Of a stretch of DNA of 47,568 bases, positions 32,053 to 43,666 are shown piece after piece. Positions within the stretch are counted from its first letter, which is position 1; each line of letters opens with the position of its first letter. A program made the position numbers and the translations under genes. Origin of the DNA: an uncultured Sterolibacterium sp. (GTDB taxonomy: Bacteria > Pseudomonadota > Gammaproteobacteria > Burkholderiales > Rhodocyclaceae); the NCBI GenBank assembly GCA_903930535.1, contig CAIYYX010000255.1:1-47568 (forward strand), written 5' to 3'. Below the pieces are notes generated by a model. The model had not been told where the DNA came from. It searched no databases and worked only from the letters and a program-made list of their open reading frames with translations.

Positions 32053-33237
32053 CTAGAGTACCTCGGCAGAACCCAGGATGGCCGTCGATTGGCTGGCCGC
32101 GCAGACGCCGCCATTGCCGTTCACCAAGGCCGTCCTGGCATTCTTCACCTGCCGCTCGCCGCAGTCGCCGCGCAGTTGCCGCACCGCCTCTATGGTCGCG
32201 AAGGCGCCGTACATATTGGGATGCACGCAGGACAAACCGCCGCCGTTGGTATTGACTGCCAGATGGCCGCCCGGTGCGATGCCACCATCTTCGACGAAGG
32301 CGCCGCCCTCGCCCTTCTTGCAGAAGCCCAGATCCTCCAGGGCAAGAAGGGTGTTGATGGAAAATGCATCATAGGTCTGCACCACGTCGATGTCCTTGAC
32401 CGCCATGCCGGCCATGGCGAAGGCCCGCTCGCCGGATTCCCTGGACGGCGTCACGGTGAGGTCATCCATGCTGGAAACATTGCGATGCCATACCGCCGTG
32501 GCATTGCTCAGCACATAGACGGGCTTTGCCGGCAGATCCCTGGCCCTGTCGGCCCTGACCATGACGAATGCCGCCGCGCCGTCGGTGACCAGGCAGCAGT
32601 CATACTTGCTAAAGGGATCCGAAATCATCCTCGCGGCGAGCACCTCATCTATGGTCAGCGGTTCGCGGGCAAAAGCCTCGGGATTGAGTTGGGCCCAGCG
32701 CCGCGCGGCAACGGCGACTTCGGCTAGATGGCGGCGCGTCGTGCCGTATTGATGCATGTGGCGCGCGGCGATCAAGGCATAGGAAGAAGGGGGATTGAAG
32801 GGCGCGTAGGGAGCCTCGAAGGGGGAGGGATCGAGCAGGCCGCGCGCGCGCTGGACATCCTTGCGACTGAACGAGGCAGAGCGCTGTGCGCTGCCGTAAC
32901 AGACCAGTACCGCGTCGCATATGCCGGCTTCGAGCGCCAGCATCGAGGGCAACAGGTGAGCGACGAAGGACGAGCCGCCGATATTGGTTCCCTCGGTGAA
33001 CTTTGGCCGCAGCTTGAGATACTCGACCACGTTCAAAGGCCACATCGCGGCGTTGAGATTGGCGGTGCACAGGCCGTCGATGTCGCTCATCTTCAGGCCC
33101 GCGTCAGTGACGGCGGCTTTCGCAGCCAGGGCGAGGAGTTCGATGTCGCTGTAGCCGGGCGCCTCGCCGCAACCGGCGGTGCCGACACCGACGATGGCCA
33201 CTTTGCCACGCAGGTCGCGGGGGATCCACGGGCTCAT
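32053..33237 (-). CDS. Thiolase-like protein lacking the catalytic cysteine (SCP-x/Ltp2 type)
   Basis: Thiolase-superfamily protein of 394 residues acting on an unknown acyl-CoA. Seen: VAIVGVGTAGCG at the N-terminus, TNIGGSSFVAHL at 84-95, NTNGGGLSCVHPNMYG, and NGNGGVCAASQSTAIL near the C-terminus. In classical thiolases the nucleophilic Cys sits where this protein has GGSS. That, and the translationally coupled DUF35 partner upstream (ATGA overlap), matches Ltp2-type retro-aldolases of steroid side-chain breakdown; BbsAB-type thiolases are the other known paired arrangement. Substrate is not deducible from the neighbours. Confidence 0.85.
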   Translation of the reverse strand: MSPWIPRDLRGKVAIVGVGTAGCGEAPGYSDIELLALAAKAAVTDAGLKMSDIDGLCTANLNAAMWPLNVVEYLKLRPKFTEGTNIGGSSFVAHLLPSMLALEAGICDAVLVCYGSAQRSASFSRKDVQRARGLLDPSPFEAPYAPFNPPSSYALIAARHMHQYGTTRRHLAEVAVAARRWAQLNPEAFAREPLTIDEVLAARMISDPFSKYDCCLVTDGAAAFVMVRADRARDLPAKPVYVLSNATAVWHRNVSSMDDLTVTPSRESGERAFAMAGMAVKDIDVVQTYDAFSINTLLALEDLGFCKKGEGGAFVEDGGIAPGGHLAVNTNGGGLSCVHPNMYGAFATIEAVRQLRGDCGERQVKNARTALVNGNGGVCAASQSTAILGSAEVL

Positions 33238-33617
33238 TGCGAGTCTCCCGCACGCTCGAAGACCACCAGGCCGCTACCGCCATGGTCCACGACCTTGGCC
33301 TTGACCGGCATGCCTATCCTGACATCGTCGGGAGGAATTCCCCGCAGGGTGCTCATCATCCTGACGCCCTCGGCGAGTTCGATCAGGGAGACGTTGTAAT
33401 CGCCGCCGGCGTCCGGCTTGCGCCGCACCGTGGTCGTCGAATAGACGGAGCCGCTGCCCTTTGCTGCTTCCCAGATCAATGAAGTACCGCTGCAGTGCGG
33501 ACAAAGCTCGCGCGGAAAAAAGATATGCTGATCGCAGTCATTGCAGCGCTGGATGATGAAGCGCCCCTCATTCAATGCCGCTTGATAGACCGCCGCCGCC
33601 CCTGCCTTCGTTTCCAT
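33234..33617 (-). CDS. DUF35 zinc-ribbon/OB-fold acyl-CoA-binding protein
   Basis: Small partner subunit of thiolase-like enzymes. The 127-residue protein has a Cys4 rubredoxin-like zinc ribbon (CNDCDQ...CPHC, about 26-43) and a C-terminal OB fold (GSGSVYSTTTVRR, YNVSLIELAEGVRMMSTL). Start chosen at the ATG at 33617 (METKAG) behind AGGGGC; eleven more codons upstream are open. Its stop overlaps the thiolase start, so the two are made together and probably form a complex. Confidence 0.88.
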   Translation of the reverse strand: METKAGAAAVYQAALNEGRFIIQRCNDCDQHIFFPRELCPHCSGTSLIWEAAKGSGSVYSTTTVRRKPDAGGDYNVSLIELAEGVRMMSTLRGIPPDDVRIGMPVKAKVVDHGGSGLVVFERAGDSQ

Positions 33618-33623
33618 GAACAA

Positions 33624-33648
33624 GCCCCTAGTGGAATTAATCAGGGGC
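33624..33648 (-). promoter_or_regulatory. Inverted repeat covering the DUF35 ribosome-binding site
   Basis: On the minus strand GCCCCT (33648-33643) is complementary to AGGGGC (33629-33624) across a 13-nt loop. AGGGG is the Shine-Dalgarno of the DUF35 gene, 7 bases from its ATG, so the folded form would hide it. TAGAAT at 33656-33651 could be the -10, but no good -35 is seen. Confidence 0.4.
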
Positions 33649-33732
33649 AAATTCTACCGGAGAACGGACCAGGCACCTGCTTCGCGGCACAAGTGCCCTG
33701 GATTGCCCTCTAGACAACTACGGGCATAGGGA

Positions 33733-33975
33733 TCAATCCCACCAGCGTCCCTGCCAGCGTTCCGGGCTCATGAGAATCTGCATACGCCGCTCTAGATCGG
33801 CATGATTGCTGGATTTATTCAGGAAATCTTCATCAAGGTTTATCGGCTTCAATGCTATCAACAGCTTGACGACAAGCCTCTTGATGGCGGCCCAGGCCGA
33901 GTGCATGCCCTCGATTACATGAAGACTGCCATGCCTTGCGAAGTCGGAATGAGTCATCGTCAGATCGAATTTCAT
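33733..33975 (-). CDS. Small DUF3563-like protein
   Basis: An 80-residue protein of unknown function. The C-terminal half (FLNKSSNHADLERRMQILM, 51-69) resembles the DUF3563 signature of small betaproteobacterial proteins, with the DLERRM core. A mildly hydrophobic amphipathic stretch (about 28-44) could be membrane-associated. The ATG has GGGAG 7 bases upstream. It is 27 bp downstream of another small gene on the same strand, and both diverge from a LysR regulator, so they are probably an operon under its control. Confidence 0.65.
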   Translation of the reverse strand: MKFDLTMTHSDFARHGSLHVIEGMHSAWAAIKRLVVKLLIALKPINLDEDFLNKSSNHADLERRMQILMSPERWQGRWWD

Positions 33976-34002
33976 TTTGCTGCTCCCTCGTGAGGATTAA
34001 AA

Positions 34003-34197
34003 TTAATGGACAGACCACTGTTTGGTCGAGGCGACGCCTTCCATGAAGGCGGCCGCCAGCTTTTTCAGAGCACCGGCGGCTTTCAGCAACAATTCCGCAA
34101 GATACTGGCTGCGTGCAAGATAGGCCGCCGCCATGATGCGGTCTTTTTCAGTCATATTGACTGCGTAAAGATCAGATGCTGTCTGTTGGCTGTTCAT
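34003..34197 (-). CDS. Small protein of unknown function, divergent from LysR
   Basis: Encodes 64 residues, not assigned to a family. The centre (YLARSQYLAELLLKAAGALKKLAAAFM, shown as YLARSQYLAELL at 26-37 and on to about 52) is a strongly amphipathic helix with basic residues on one face. An excellent Shine-Dalgarno (AGGAGA, spacing 6-7) and a full promoter upstream support it as a real gene despite its size. Confidence 0.7.
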   Translation of the reverse strand: MNSQQTASDLYAVNMTEKDRIMAAAYLARSQYLAELLLKAAGALKKLAAAFMEGVASTKQWSVH

Positions 34198-34245
34198 GTA
34201 AGATCTCCTAATGTGTCCTACGTCCGAAACTTCATATTGGAGCCT

Positions 34246-34274
34246 AATATACTCACTATGTTGCGTTGCATCAA
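34246..34274 (-). promoter_or_regulatory. Promoter of the small-protein genes
   Basis: On the minus strand TTGATG (34274-34269), 17 bp, TATATT (34251-34246). Start near 34240, leader about 43 nt. Its -35 lies just 2 bp from the -35 of the LysR promoter on the other strand. Confidence 0.65.
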
Positions 34275-34289
34275 ACGATAAAATATAAT
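34261..34289 (+). promoter_or_regulatory. Promoter of the LysR gene
   Basis: TTGCGT (34261-34266), 17 bp, TATAAT (34284-34289). A second TATAAT at 34301-34306 lacks a -35. The region is markedly AT-rich compared with the flanking genes. Confidence 0.65.
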
Positions 34290-34301
34290 GTTATACGTTA
34301 T
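34285..34301. promoter_or_regulatory. Palindrome, possible LysR operator
   Basis: ATAATGTTATACGTTAT is an imperfect 17-bp palindrome with ATAA/TTAT ends, overlapping the LysR -10. LysR-type proteins usually repress their own divergent promoter at such sites; binding here is inference. Confidence 0.4.
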
Positions 34302-34318
34302 ATAATCTGTCCCATATC

Positions 34319-35302
34319 ATGAGCTACCGACTGCCACCCCTGAATGCGCTTCGGGCCTTCGAGTCCGCCGCCAGGCATCTCAGTTTTCGCAAAGCCGCCG
34401 AAGAATTGCATGTCACTCCGGCGGCGATCAGCCATCAAATGAAAATCCTCGAGGATCAACTCGGGGTCAAATTGTTTCGCCGCCTCACCCGCGCAATCGA
34501 GCTGACTGAGGTGGGAAGAAGCTTTCTGCCGAAATTGCGAGAGGGTTTCGATTCCTTCGCCGAAGCCGTCCTGAGGGTGCGTGCCTTCGAGAACACCGGG
34601 GTGCTCACCGTCGCAGTGGCGCCCTCATTCGCCGTCAAATGGCTGATCCCCAAGCTTTACCGTTTCGTCACCGCCCACCCCGATATCGATGTGCGCATCT
34701 CAGCCAATATGCGACTGGTGGACACGCGCAGGCGCGATGCCGCCTACAAACTTACCGGAGAAGACGATCTAGCCAATGATGCCGACTTGGACATCCGCTT
34801 CGGCTCCGGCAAATATCCGCACTGCCGGGTGGACAAACTGTTTCAGGTATCGCTGACGCCGCTTTGCAGCCCGCACCTGCTTGAAGGAAGCCACCCCCTG
34901 AAGAAGCCCCAGGATCTGCGTCATCACGCCTTGCTCCATGACGATACGCTTGACGCCACAGAGGGCCGGCCCAACTGGGCAAAGTGGCTGAAAGCGGCCG
35001 GCGCCGAGGATGTGGAATCCAACCGCGGCCCCCACTTCAACCATCCCATACTCGGGCTGGAAGCCGCCATCGACGGGCTCGGTGTGGTCCTGGCCATCAA
35101 GGAACTGGCCGCCCATGACCTGGCTACGGGAAGACTGGTCGCACCTTTCGAACTCAGCCTTGATATGAATCTTGCGTATTACGTGGTGAGCCCGGCAGCA
35201 ACCGCAGACCTCCCCAAGGTTGCCCTGTTCCGGGAGTGGCTGCTGGCGGAAACGGCTGTTCCTGTCGTGCAAAGACAGCCTCAGGACGCTTCAGCACTAT
35301 AA
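34319..35302 (+). CDS. LysR-family transcriptional regulator, GcvA-like
   Basis: DNA-binding regulator of 327 residues. The N-terminal winged helix-turn-helix (LPPLNALRAFESAARHLS, KAAEELHVTPAAISHQ, LFRRLTRAIELT; residues 5-65) is of the GcvA subgroup. A type 2 periplasmic-binding-like effector domain follows (about 95-300). Likely target: the divergent small-protein operon and its own gene, given the shared control region. The downstream dapC has a separate -10 overlapping the end of this gene. Effector unknown. Confidence 0.9.
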   Translation: MSYRLPPLNALRAFESAARHLSFRKAAEELHVTPAAISHQMKILEDQLGVKLFRRLTRAIELTEVGRSFLPKLREGFDSFAEAVLRVRAFENTGVLTVAVAPSFAVKWLIPKLYRFVTAHPDIDVRISANMRLVDTRRRDAAYKLTGEDDLANDADLDIRFGSGKYPHCRVDKLFQVSLTPLCSPHLLEGSHPLKKPQDLRHHALLHDDTLDATEGRPNWAKWLKAAGAEDVESNRGPHFNHPILGLEAAIDGLGVVLAIKELAAHDLATGRLVAPFELSLDMNLAYYVVSPAATADLPKVALFREWLLAETAVPVVQRQPQDASAL

Positions 35303-35303
35303 T
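35298..35303 (+). promoter_or_regulatory. Possible -10 of the dap operon
   Basis: A perfect TATAAT overlaps the stop codon of the LysR gene, 34 bp before the dapC ATG. No convincing -35 is seen 16-18 bp upstream. Confidence 0.4.
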
Positions 35304-35337
35304 CCGCAGATTCGCTTGCATCCCCTCCTCGCAGAAC

Positions 35338-36531
35338 ATGAATCCCCTCTTAGCCAAACTCCAGCCCTACCCCTTCGAGAAATTGCGCCAGCTGTTTTCC
35401 GGCGTCGTTCCACGGCCAGGATTGGAGCCCATCAGGCTGTCGATAGGCGAGCCGCAGCACGCCACCCCGGAATTCATCAAGCGGGCTCTGGTTGACGCGC
35501 TGGGCGGCTTGTCCAACTACCCGAGTACGCAGGGGTCAATCGCCTTGCGCCAAGCCATATCCGGCTGGATAGGGCGCCGCTACCAGTTGCCGGAACCTGA
35601 TCCAGAGACCCAGGTATTGCCGGTGAATGGCTCGCGCGAAGCACTGTTCTCCTTCGCCCAGACGGTGATAGACGGCAGCCAGCCGGGGGCACTGGTGCTC
35701 TCTCCAAACCCCTTCTACCAGATCTATGAAGGCGCGGCCACACTCGCCGGCGCATCCGTGTCGCTGCTCAACACCTTGCCGGAAAACGGCTTCGAGATGG
35801 ATTTCGATTCCCTGCCCGAGGAGTCGTGGCGGCGCGTGCAACTGGTCTTCGTCTGCTCGCCCGGCAACCCGACGGGAAATGTCATGAGCCTTGCCGCCTG
35901 GGAGAAACTGTTCGAACTCTCCGACCGCCATGATTTCATCATCGCCAGCGACGAATGCTATTCGGAGATATTCTTCGACGAGGGAGCCCCCCCACTGGGG
36001 GCGCTTGAAGCCGCGCAAAAACTGGGTCGCAGCGATTATCAGAAGCTCATGGTTTTCTCCAGTCTCTCCAAGCGCTCCAACGTTCCCGGAATGCGCTCTG
36101 GCTTCGTCGCCGGCGATGCCGCGATAATCAAGAAATTCCTGCTCTATCGCACCTATCACGGCGGCGCCATGAATCCAGCGGTGCAGGCGGCAAGCTTCGC
36201 CGCCTGGAACGACGAGCTTCATGTGCAGGACAACCGGAGCCTCTACCGGGAAAAATTTGTCGAGATCACGCCGCTGATCTCCCCCCATCTTGCCACCCAA
36301 TCGCCTGACGCAGGCTTCTACCTCTGGGCGAAGACGCCCATTGCCGACCCCGAGTTCGCGCGCGAGCTGCTGCAGCAATATAATGTCAGCGTGCTGCCGG
36401 GAAGCTATCTCGCGAGGGAATCCAATGGAGTCAATCCAGGTGCCGGCTTCGTCCGCATCGCCCTCGTCGCCGACTTGGACGAGTGTCGGGAAGCCGCTTT
36501 GCGCATCGCCGAATTTTGCCGAAAACTCTGA
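35338..36531 (+). CDS. dapC: Succinyldiaminopimelate transaminase
   Basis: PLP enzyme making N-succinyl-LL-2,6-diaminopimelate in lysine and peptidoglycan synthesis. The 397-residue protein is a class I/II aminotransferase: [24 protein letters not shown] (Asn177), Asp205 and Tyr208 (SDECYSEI), and the PLP lysine Lys245 in [16 protein letters not shown], the DapC form of this motif. Start at 35338 ([16 protein letters not shown]); the longer frame runs into the LysR gene. The dapD and dapE neighbours fix its role. Confidence 0.94.
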   Translation: MNPLLAKLQPYPFEKLRQLFSGVVPRPGLEPIRLSIGEPQHATPEFIKRALVDALGGLSNYPSTQGSIALRQAISGWIGRRYQLPEPDPETQVLPVNGSREALFSFAQTVIDGSQPGALVLSPNPFYQIYEGAATLAGASVSLLNTLPENGFEMDFDSLPEESWRRVQLVFVCSPGNPTGNVMSLAAWEKLFELSDRHDFIIASDECYSEIFFDEGAPPLGALEAAQKLGRSDYQKLMVFSSLSKRSNVPGMRSGFVAGDAAIIKKFLLYRTYHGGAMNPAVQAASFAAWNDELHVQDNRSLYREKFVEITPLISPHLATQSPDAGFYLWAKTPIADPEFARELLQQYNVSVLPGSYLARESNGVNPGAGFVRIALVADLDECREAALRIAEFCRKL

Positions 36532-36542
36532 CAGGAAGCCAA

Positions 36543-37361
36543 ATGGAACTCAAAGAAATCATCGAACAGGCCTGGGAATCCCGCGCCGAGCTGAAACCCG
36601 GAGCCGCACCCGCGAAAATCGGCGAGGCTGTCGATCACATCGTCAATGAACTCGATAGCGGCCAGTTGCGCGTCGCCGAGAAGATCGACGGCGAATGGGT
36701 GACCCACCAGTGGCTGAAGAAGGCGGTATTGCTGTCCTTCCGCCTGGAGGAAAACCGCGTCATGGAAGGCGGAGAGACAAAGTACTTCGACAAGGTGGTC
36801 AGCAAGTTCGCCCATTACGACGAGCATCGCTTCAACCAGGGCGGTTTCCGGGTCGTGCCGCCGGCCACCGTGCGGCGCGGCAGCTTCATCGGCAGGAATG
36901 TGGTGCTGATGCCGAGCTATGTGAATATCGGCGCCTATGTCGATGAAGGCAGCATGGTGGACACCTGGGCCACGGTGGGCTCCTGCGCCCAGATCGGCAA
37001 GAACGTCCATCTTTCCGGCGGTGTGGGCATCGGCGGCGTGCTCGAGCCCTTGCAGGCAAATCCGACCATCATCGAGGACAACTGCTTCATCGGCGCGCGC
37101 TCCGAGGTGGTCGAGGGCGTCATCGTCGAAGAAAATTCGGTGATCTCAATGGGCGTCTATATCGGCCAGAGCACCAAGATTTACGACCGCGCCACGGGCG
37201 TGGTGAGCTACGGCCGCATTCCCTCTGGCTCGGTGGTGGTCTCGGGAAATCTGCCCTCTGCCGACGGCAAGTACAGCCTCTATTGCGTCGTGATAGTGAA
37301 GCGCGTCGATGCCAAGACGCGCAGCAAGGTCGGCATCAACGAGCTATTGCGCGGTGACTGA
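36543..37361 (+). CDS. dapD: Tetrahydrodipicolinate N-succinyltransferase
   Basis: Succinylates tetrahydrodipicolinate with succinyl-CoA, the step before DapC. The 272-residue protein has an N-terminal helical domain ([12 protein letters not shown]) and a left-handed beta helix of hexapeptide repeats ([44 protein letters not shown]). AGGAAG lies 5 bases before the ATG; 11 bp separate it from dapC. Confidence 0.96.
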   Translation: MELKEIIEQAWESRAELKPGAAPAKIGEAVDHIVNELDSGQLRVAEKIDGEWVTHQWLKKAVLLSFRLEENRVMEGGETKYFDKVVSKFAHYDEHRFNQGGFRVVPPATVRRGSFIGRNVVLMPSYVNIGAYVDEGSMVDTWATVGSCAQIGKNVHLSGGVGIGGVLEPLQANPTIIEDNCFIGARSEVVEGVIVEENSVISMGVYIGQSTKIYDRATGVVSYGRIPSGSVVVSGNLPSADGKYSLYCVVIVKRVDAKTRSKVGINELLRGD

Positions 37362-37395
37362 GTGAGGCCAACTCGGTAAAACCAGGGCGAACGCC

Positions 37396-40695
<3,300 letters not shown>

Positions 40696-40699
<4 letters not shown>

Positions 40700-41133
40700 C
40701 GACAGACCGGCCCATACTTCTCGTCGAGGACAATCCCGACGATGAGGCACTGACGTTGCGCGCCTTCGCCAGGAATGAAATAACCAACCCGGTCCTGGTC
40801 GCGCGCGACGGCGTCGAGGCGCTCGATTATCTTTTCGCCACCGGCAGTCATGCCGGGCGCGACCTCGCGCTGATGCCTGCGTTAATCCTGCTCGATCTCA
40901 AGCTGCCGCGCATCGACGGTCTCGAAGTATTGCGCCGCATCCGCGCCGATGCCCGCACCCGATGGGTTCCGGTGGTGATACTGACCACATCGAGGGAGCA
41001 GCAGGATATCTATGAAGGCTACAATCTCGGCGCCAACAGCTACATCAGGAAGCCGGTAGATTTCGAGAAATTCAGCCAGTTCGTGGGCCAGTTGGGTCTC
41101 TACTGGCTGATGCTCAATCAACCAGCAGAGTAG
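40696..41133 (+). CDS. Single-domain response regulator (Rcp1-like)
   Basis: A 145-residue receiver domain with no output domain. Seen: acidic pair in LLVEDNPDDE, phosphoacceptor Asp in LLDLKLPRIDG, and the lysine in YIRKPVDF. The sequence resembles the Rcp1 type often phosphorylated by phytochrome-like or other hybrid kinases; the cognate kinase is not in the window. Start at 40696, overlapping the prmB stop. Its last 20 bases overlap the 3' end of the convergent receiver-kinase gene. Confidence 0.88.
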
Positions 41134-42049
41134 CCGGAATGATGGTCGCTTCAGCGCAATTGCCGCTGTCGCGATATTCCAGTCGGGAGAAGGAAACTCT
41201 GCGCGAAATCGCGATGCCACGGCCATGGTTTTCCATCAGACGATCCATGCTCATTTCCAGGAAGGGTTTCCAGTCGAAGCCCTGTCCCTCATCCTTGATC
41301 GTGAAGCTTAGTGTCTTGCCTGCCCGTCTGAACTGGACTGTGGCTATTTTTTCGGCGTATTCAGGCAGGGAAAGCCTGCGCTTGATTTCTGCCTGAAGCC
41401 TGTCCTCGGCTATCAATCTGGTTTTCTCGTCGTAGGTGATGCCCAGGTTGCCGTGCTCGATGGCGTTGAGCATCAACTCCAGCAAACCCATTTGCGCGGT
41501 CGCCCGCGACGGACACAGGCAGGCAAGCAATACCGCCAGCGCGCGCGCTTCCTCAGTCGTCCGGAAAGTGAAGTGTGCCTCGTCGAGGTGGTTCAGGGCA
41601 AGCAGCCTGTATTCGGCATCACGCGTTTCCGTGATGCGCTCGACACGGTCACGCAGCGCAGTGGCGACGACGGCGCGTATCTCTCCCGGCACGAATGGCT
41701 TGGCGAGGCAGTAGTAGGCTCCCGCGCGCAAGACCTCCGCCACCTGCGCCGGCGCAGAAGCGGCAGTCTGCATGATCACCGGCAGCAGCTTCAACTCCTC
41801 ACTTTGCTTGATCCGCTGCAGTACTTCCAGGCCGTCGATGCCGGGCATCACCCGATCCAGAAGCACTGCGTCAAACTTGTCCGGCTCGGCCTGCAACTTG
41901 TCCCACGCCTCTTCGCCGCAACTCGCAACAACCAGTTGGTAACCCTGACCATCAAGAAATTCGCTGATCACTTCCTGCGCAAAAGGGTCGTCGTCTACGA
42001 TCAGCAGGACAGGCTGATGCTTGCTCATGGGGCTTCCCGGGGTATTCAT
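41114..42049 (-). CDS. Response regulator with RsbW-like serine kinase (HATPase) domain
   Basis: A 311-residue protein: receiver domain (1-130; acidic pair Asp19-Asp21, phosphoacceptor Asp65 in LLDRVMPGIDG), then a GHKL ATPase domain with N-box LLELMLNAIEHGN, G1 box DEGQGFDW and G2 region NHGRGIAISRR. This is the anti-sigma/serine-kinase type (RsbW, SpoIIAB), not a histidine kinase, as no H-box is present. Inferred role: phosphorylates the STAS protein encoded 13 bp upstream, under control of its own receiver. An ATG at 42028 is an alternative start (304 aa). Confidence 0.85.
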   Translation of the reverse strand: MNTPGSPMSKHQPVLLIVDDDPFAQEVISEFLDGQGYQLVVASCGEEAWDKLQAEPDKFDAVLLDRVMPGIDGLEVLQRIKQSEELKLLPVIMQTAASAPAQVAEVLRAGAYYCLAKPFVPGEIRAVVATALRDRVERITETRDAEYRLLALNHLDEAHFTFRTTEEARALAVLLACLCPSRATAQMGLLELMLNAIEHGNLGITYDEKTRLIAEDRLQAEIKRRLSLPEYAEKIATVQFRRAGKTLSFTIKDEGQGFDWKPFLEMSMDRLMENHGRGIAISRRVSFSRLEYRDSGNCAEATIIPATLLVD

Positions 42050-42062
42050 CCTGACTTGCCAA

Positions 42063-42368
42063 TCAGGTCATGGGAAACAGCCTGCCAAAACTCGCGACTT
42101 CCAGTATTTCCTTCACGGCGCCTTTGCTCCGGGACAGCCGTACGGCAATCTTGCATGTGTCGGCCTTGTCCTTCAACAGCAAGAGCATCCCCAATGCAGA
42201 GCTATCGATATAATCGACGCCGCCCAGATCAATTTCCAGGTTTCTGATTCCCGATGTGCGCAGAAGGGATTCGTAGCTATCGCGAAACGCGCGATTGGTG
42301 TCAAAGATGAAACTGCCGGTGAGACTCATGGTGGCGGTCCCGTCCAAGATGTTCTGCTTAATATCCAT
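42063..42368 (-). CDS. STAS-domain anti-sigma factor antagonist
   Basis: A 101-residue single STAS domain (SpoIIAA/RsbV/HsbA type). The phosphorylation site region DYIDSSALGMLL has Asp55-Ser56-Ser57; Ser57 aligns with the phosphoserine of the family. Shine-Dalgarno AGGGGG is well placed before the ATG at 42368. It is first in a two-gene operon with the receiver-kinase and diverges from the receiver-phosphatase: the expected shared substrate of both. Confidence 0.9.
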   Translation of the reverse strand: MDIKQNILDGTATMSLTGSFIFDTNRAFRDSYESLLRTSGIRNLEIDLGGVDYIDSSALGMLLLLKDKADTCKIAVRLSRSKGAVKEILEVASFGRLFPMT

Positions 42369-42449
42369 GTTGCCCCCTTGATGCCTTTAGATAGCCAATT
42401 CTAGCGCATCCTGCGGCTGGCTTGTGCGGATAGAAGGCGTTTGGGACTC

Positions 42450-42478
42450 TTGAGAAGGAAAACGGGTTCACGTATATC
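42450..42478 (+). promoter_or_regulatory. Predicted promoter of the receiver-phosphatase operon
   Basis: TTGAGA (42450-42455), 17 bp, TATATC (42473-42478), about 40 bp before the ATG at 42520. TATCAT two bases later is an alternative -10 with 19-bp spacing. Confidence 0.5.
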
Positions 42479-42519
42479 ATAGCCCCTGCTCAGGAATTCA
42501 ACCGGCCAGGACTAGCCGC

Positions 42520-43662
42520 ATGCAAGATGCATCTGGAACGCAAAAACCATCGATTCTGGTTGTAGACGACACGCCGGAGAACATCGACGTGCTCAAGGCG
42601 GCGCTGAAGCAGCAATATGCCGTGCGTGCCGCCATAAACGGCCATACCGCCTTGAAGATCGCCGCCATGAGCCCGCCGCCCGCCCTGATCCTGCTCGATA
42701 TCATGATGCCCGGCATGAACGGCTTCGAGGTCATGCGCAAACTCAAGGCAGAAGCGGCGACGCAGGATATCCCGGTGATATTCATCACCGCCCTGGCGGA
42801 CATGGAAAACGAGATCAAGGGACTCGAGGCCGGTGCGGTGGACTACATCACCAAGCCCTTCAATCCTCTCGTGGTGCGCAGCCGCATAGCCACTCATCTG
42901 GCCCTGCACCAGGCCAGAAGAATGCTCGAGTTGAAAAACGAGGAGTTGCTGAGGGAGCGAACGCTGGTCGAGAACATCATCATCCGCATGCGCTCGCACA
43001 AGCAGTTTGACGACAGGCATCTGCGCTATCTTATCGCGCCCGTCGATCGCACCAATGGCGACATTCTGCTCTCTGCCTTCACGCCAGAGGGCAGGCAATG
43101 GGTTCTGGTCGGCGACTTTACCGGCCACGGCCTGCCGGCGGCCGTGGGCGCCCCCCTGCTCGCCCATATGTTCTACAGCGCCGCAGGCGCCGGCGGCGAT
43201 ATCGAAGCTGCCGTGGCGAATATCAACGACGTCCTCTACCGCCAGTTGCCCACAGAGATTTTCATGGCCGGCTGCATCGCGGAAATCTCCAGAAGCCGCG
43301 AGGAACTTCGCATCTGGAGCACGGCCATGCCCAAGGCCATCCTGCTCGGGACAGACGGGAAAATCCGCAAGACCGTTCCAACCACAGGGATTCTGCCCTT
43401 CGGAGCCGCAGCGCAGATCGATGTGGCAAGCGGCTGCGCGCGACTGTCGGTCGCCCGGGGCGAGCGGTTCTACCTGTTTTCCGATGGCATCACCGAGACA
43501 GCGAACGCATCCGGGGAACTGTTGGGACTTGCCGGAGTCGAGAGTTTCCTCACTGCACGCGATCCTGCCGCCCCGCTGGACGGTTTGATCGAACAACTTG
43601 AGGAGTACCACGGCTCCGCCAGCTTCGACGATGACATCACCTTCGTGGAAATCATTTTTTAG
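42520..43662 (+). CDS. Response regulator with PP2C-type (SpoIIE/RsbU) phosphatase domain
   Basis: A 380-residue protein: receiver domain (8-125, phosphoacceptor Asp60 in LLDIMMPGMNG, Lys in TKPFNP), coiled-coil linker (about 130-155), and a PP2C-like domain with metal-binding Asp181 (NGD), Asp199 (GDFTGHG), FSDGITE and the C-terminal DDDIT. Predicted to dephosphorylate the STAS protein encoded divergently. Pseudomonas HsbR carries receiver, PP2C and kinase in one chain; here they are two proteins. Confidence 0.9.
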   Translation: MQDASGTQKPSILVVDDTPENIDVLKAALKQQYAVRAAINGHTALKIAAMSPPPALILLDIMMPGMNGFEVMRKLKAEAATQDIPVIFITALADMENEIKGLEAGAVDYITKPFNPLVVRSRIATHLALHQARRMLELKNEELLRERTLVENIIIRMRSHKQFDDRHLRYLIAPVDRTNGDILLSAFTPEGRQWVLVGDFTGHGLPAAVGAPLLAHMFYSAAGAGGDIEAAVANINDVLYRQLPTEIFMAGCIAEISRSREELRIWSTAMPKAILLGTDGKIRKTVPTTGILPFGAAAQIDVASGCARLSVARGERFYLFSDGITETANASGELLGLAGVESFLTARDPAAPLDGLIEQLEEYHGSASFDDDITFVEIIF

Positions 43663-43666
43663 GCGG

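Noticed and set aside
42398-42403. TAGAAT on the minus strand as -10 of the STAS operon
   Set aside because: No acceptable -35 at 16-18 bp; left uncalled.
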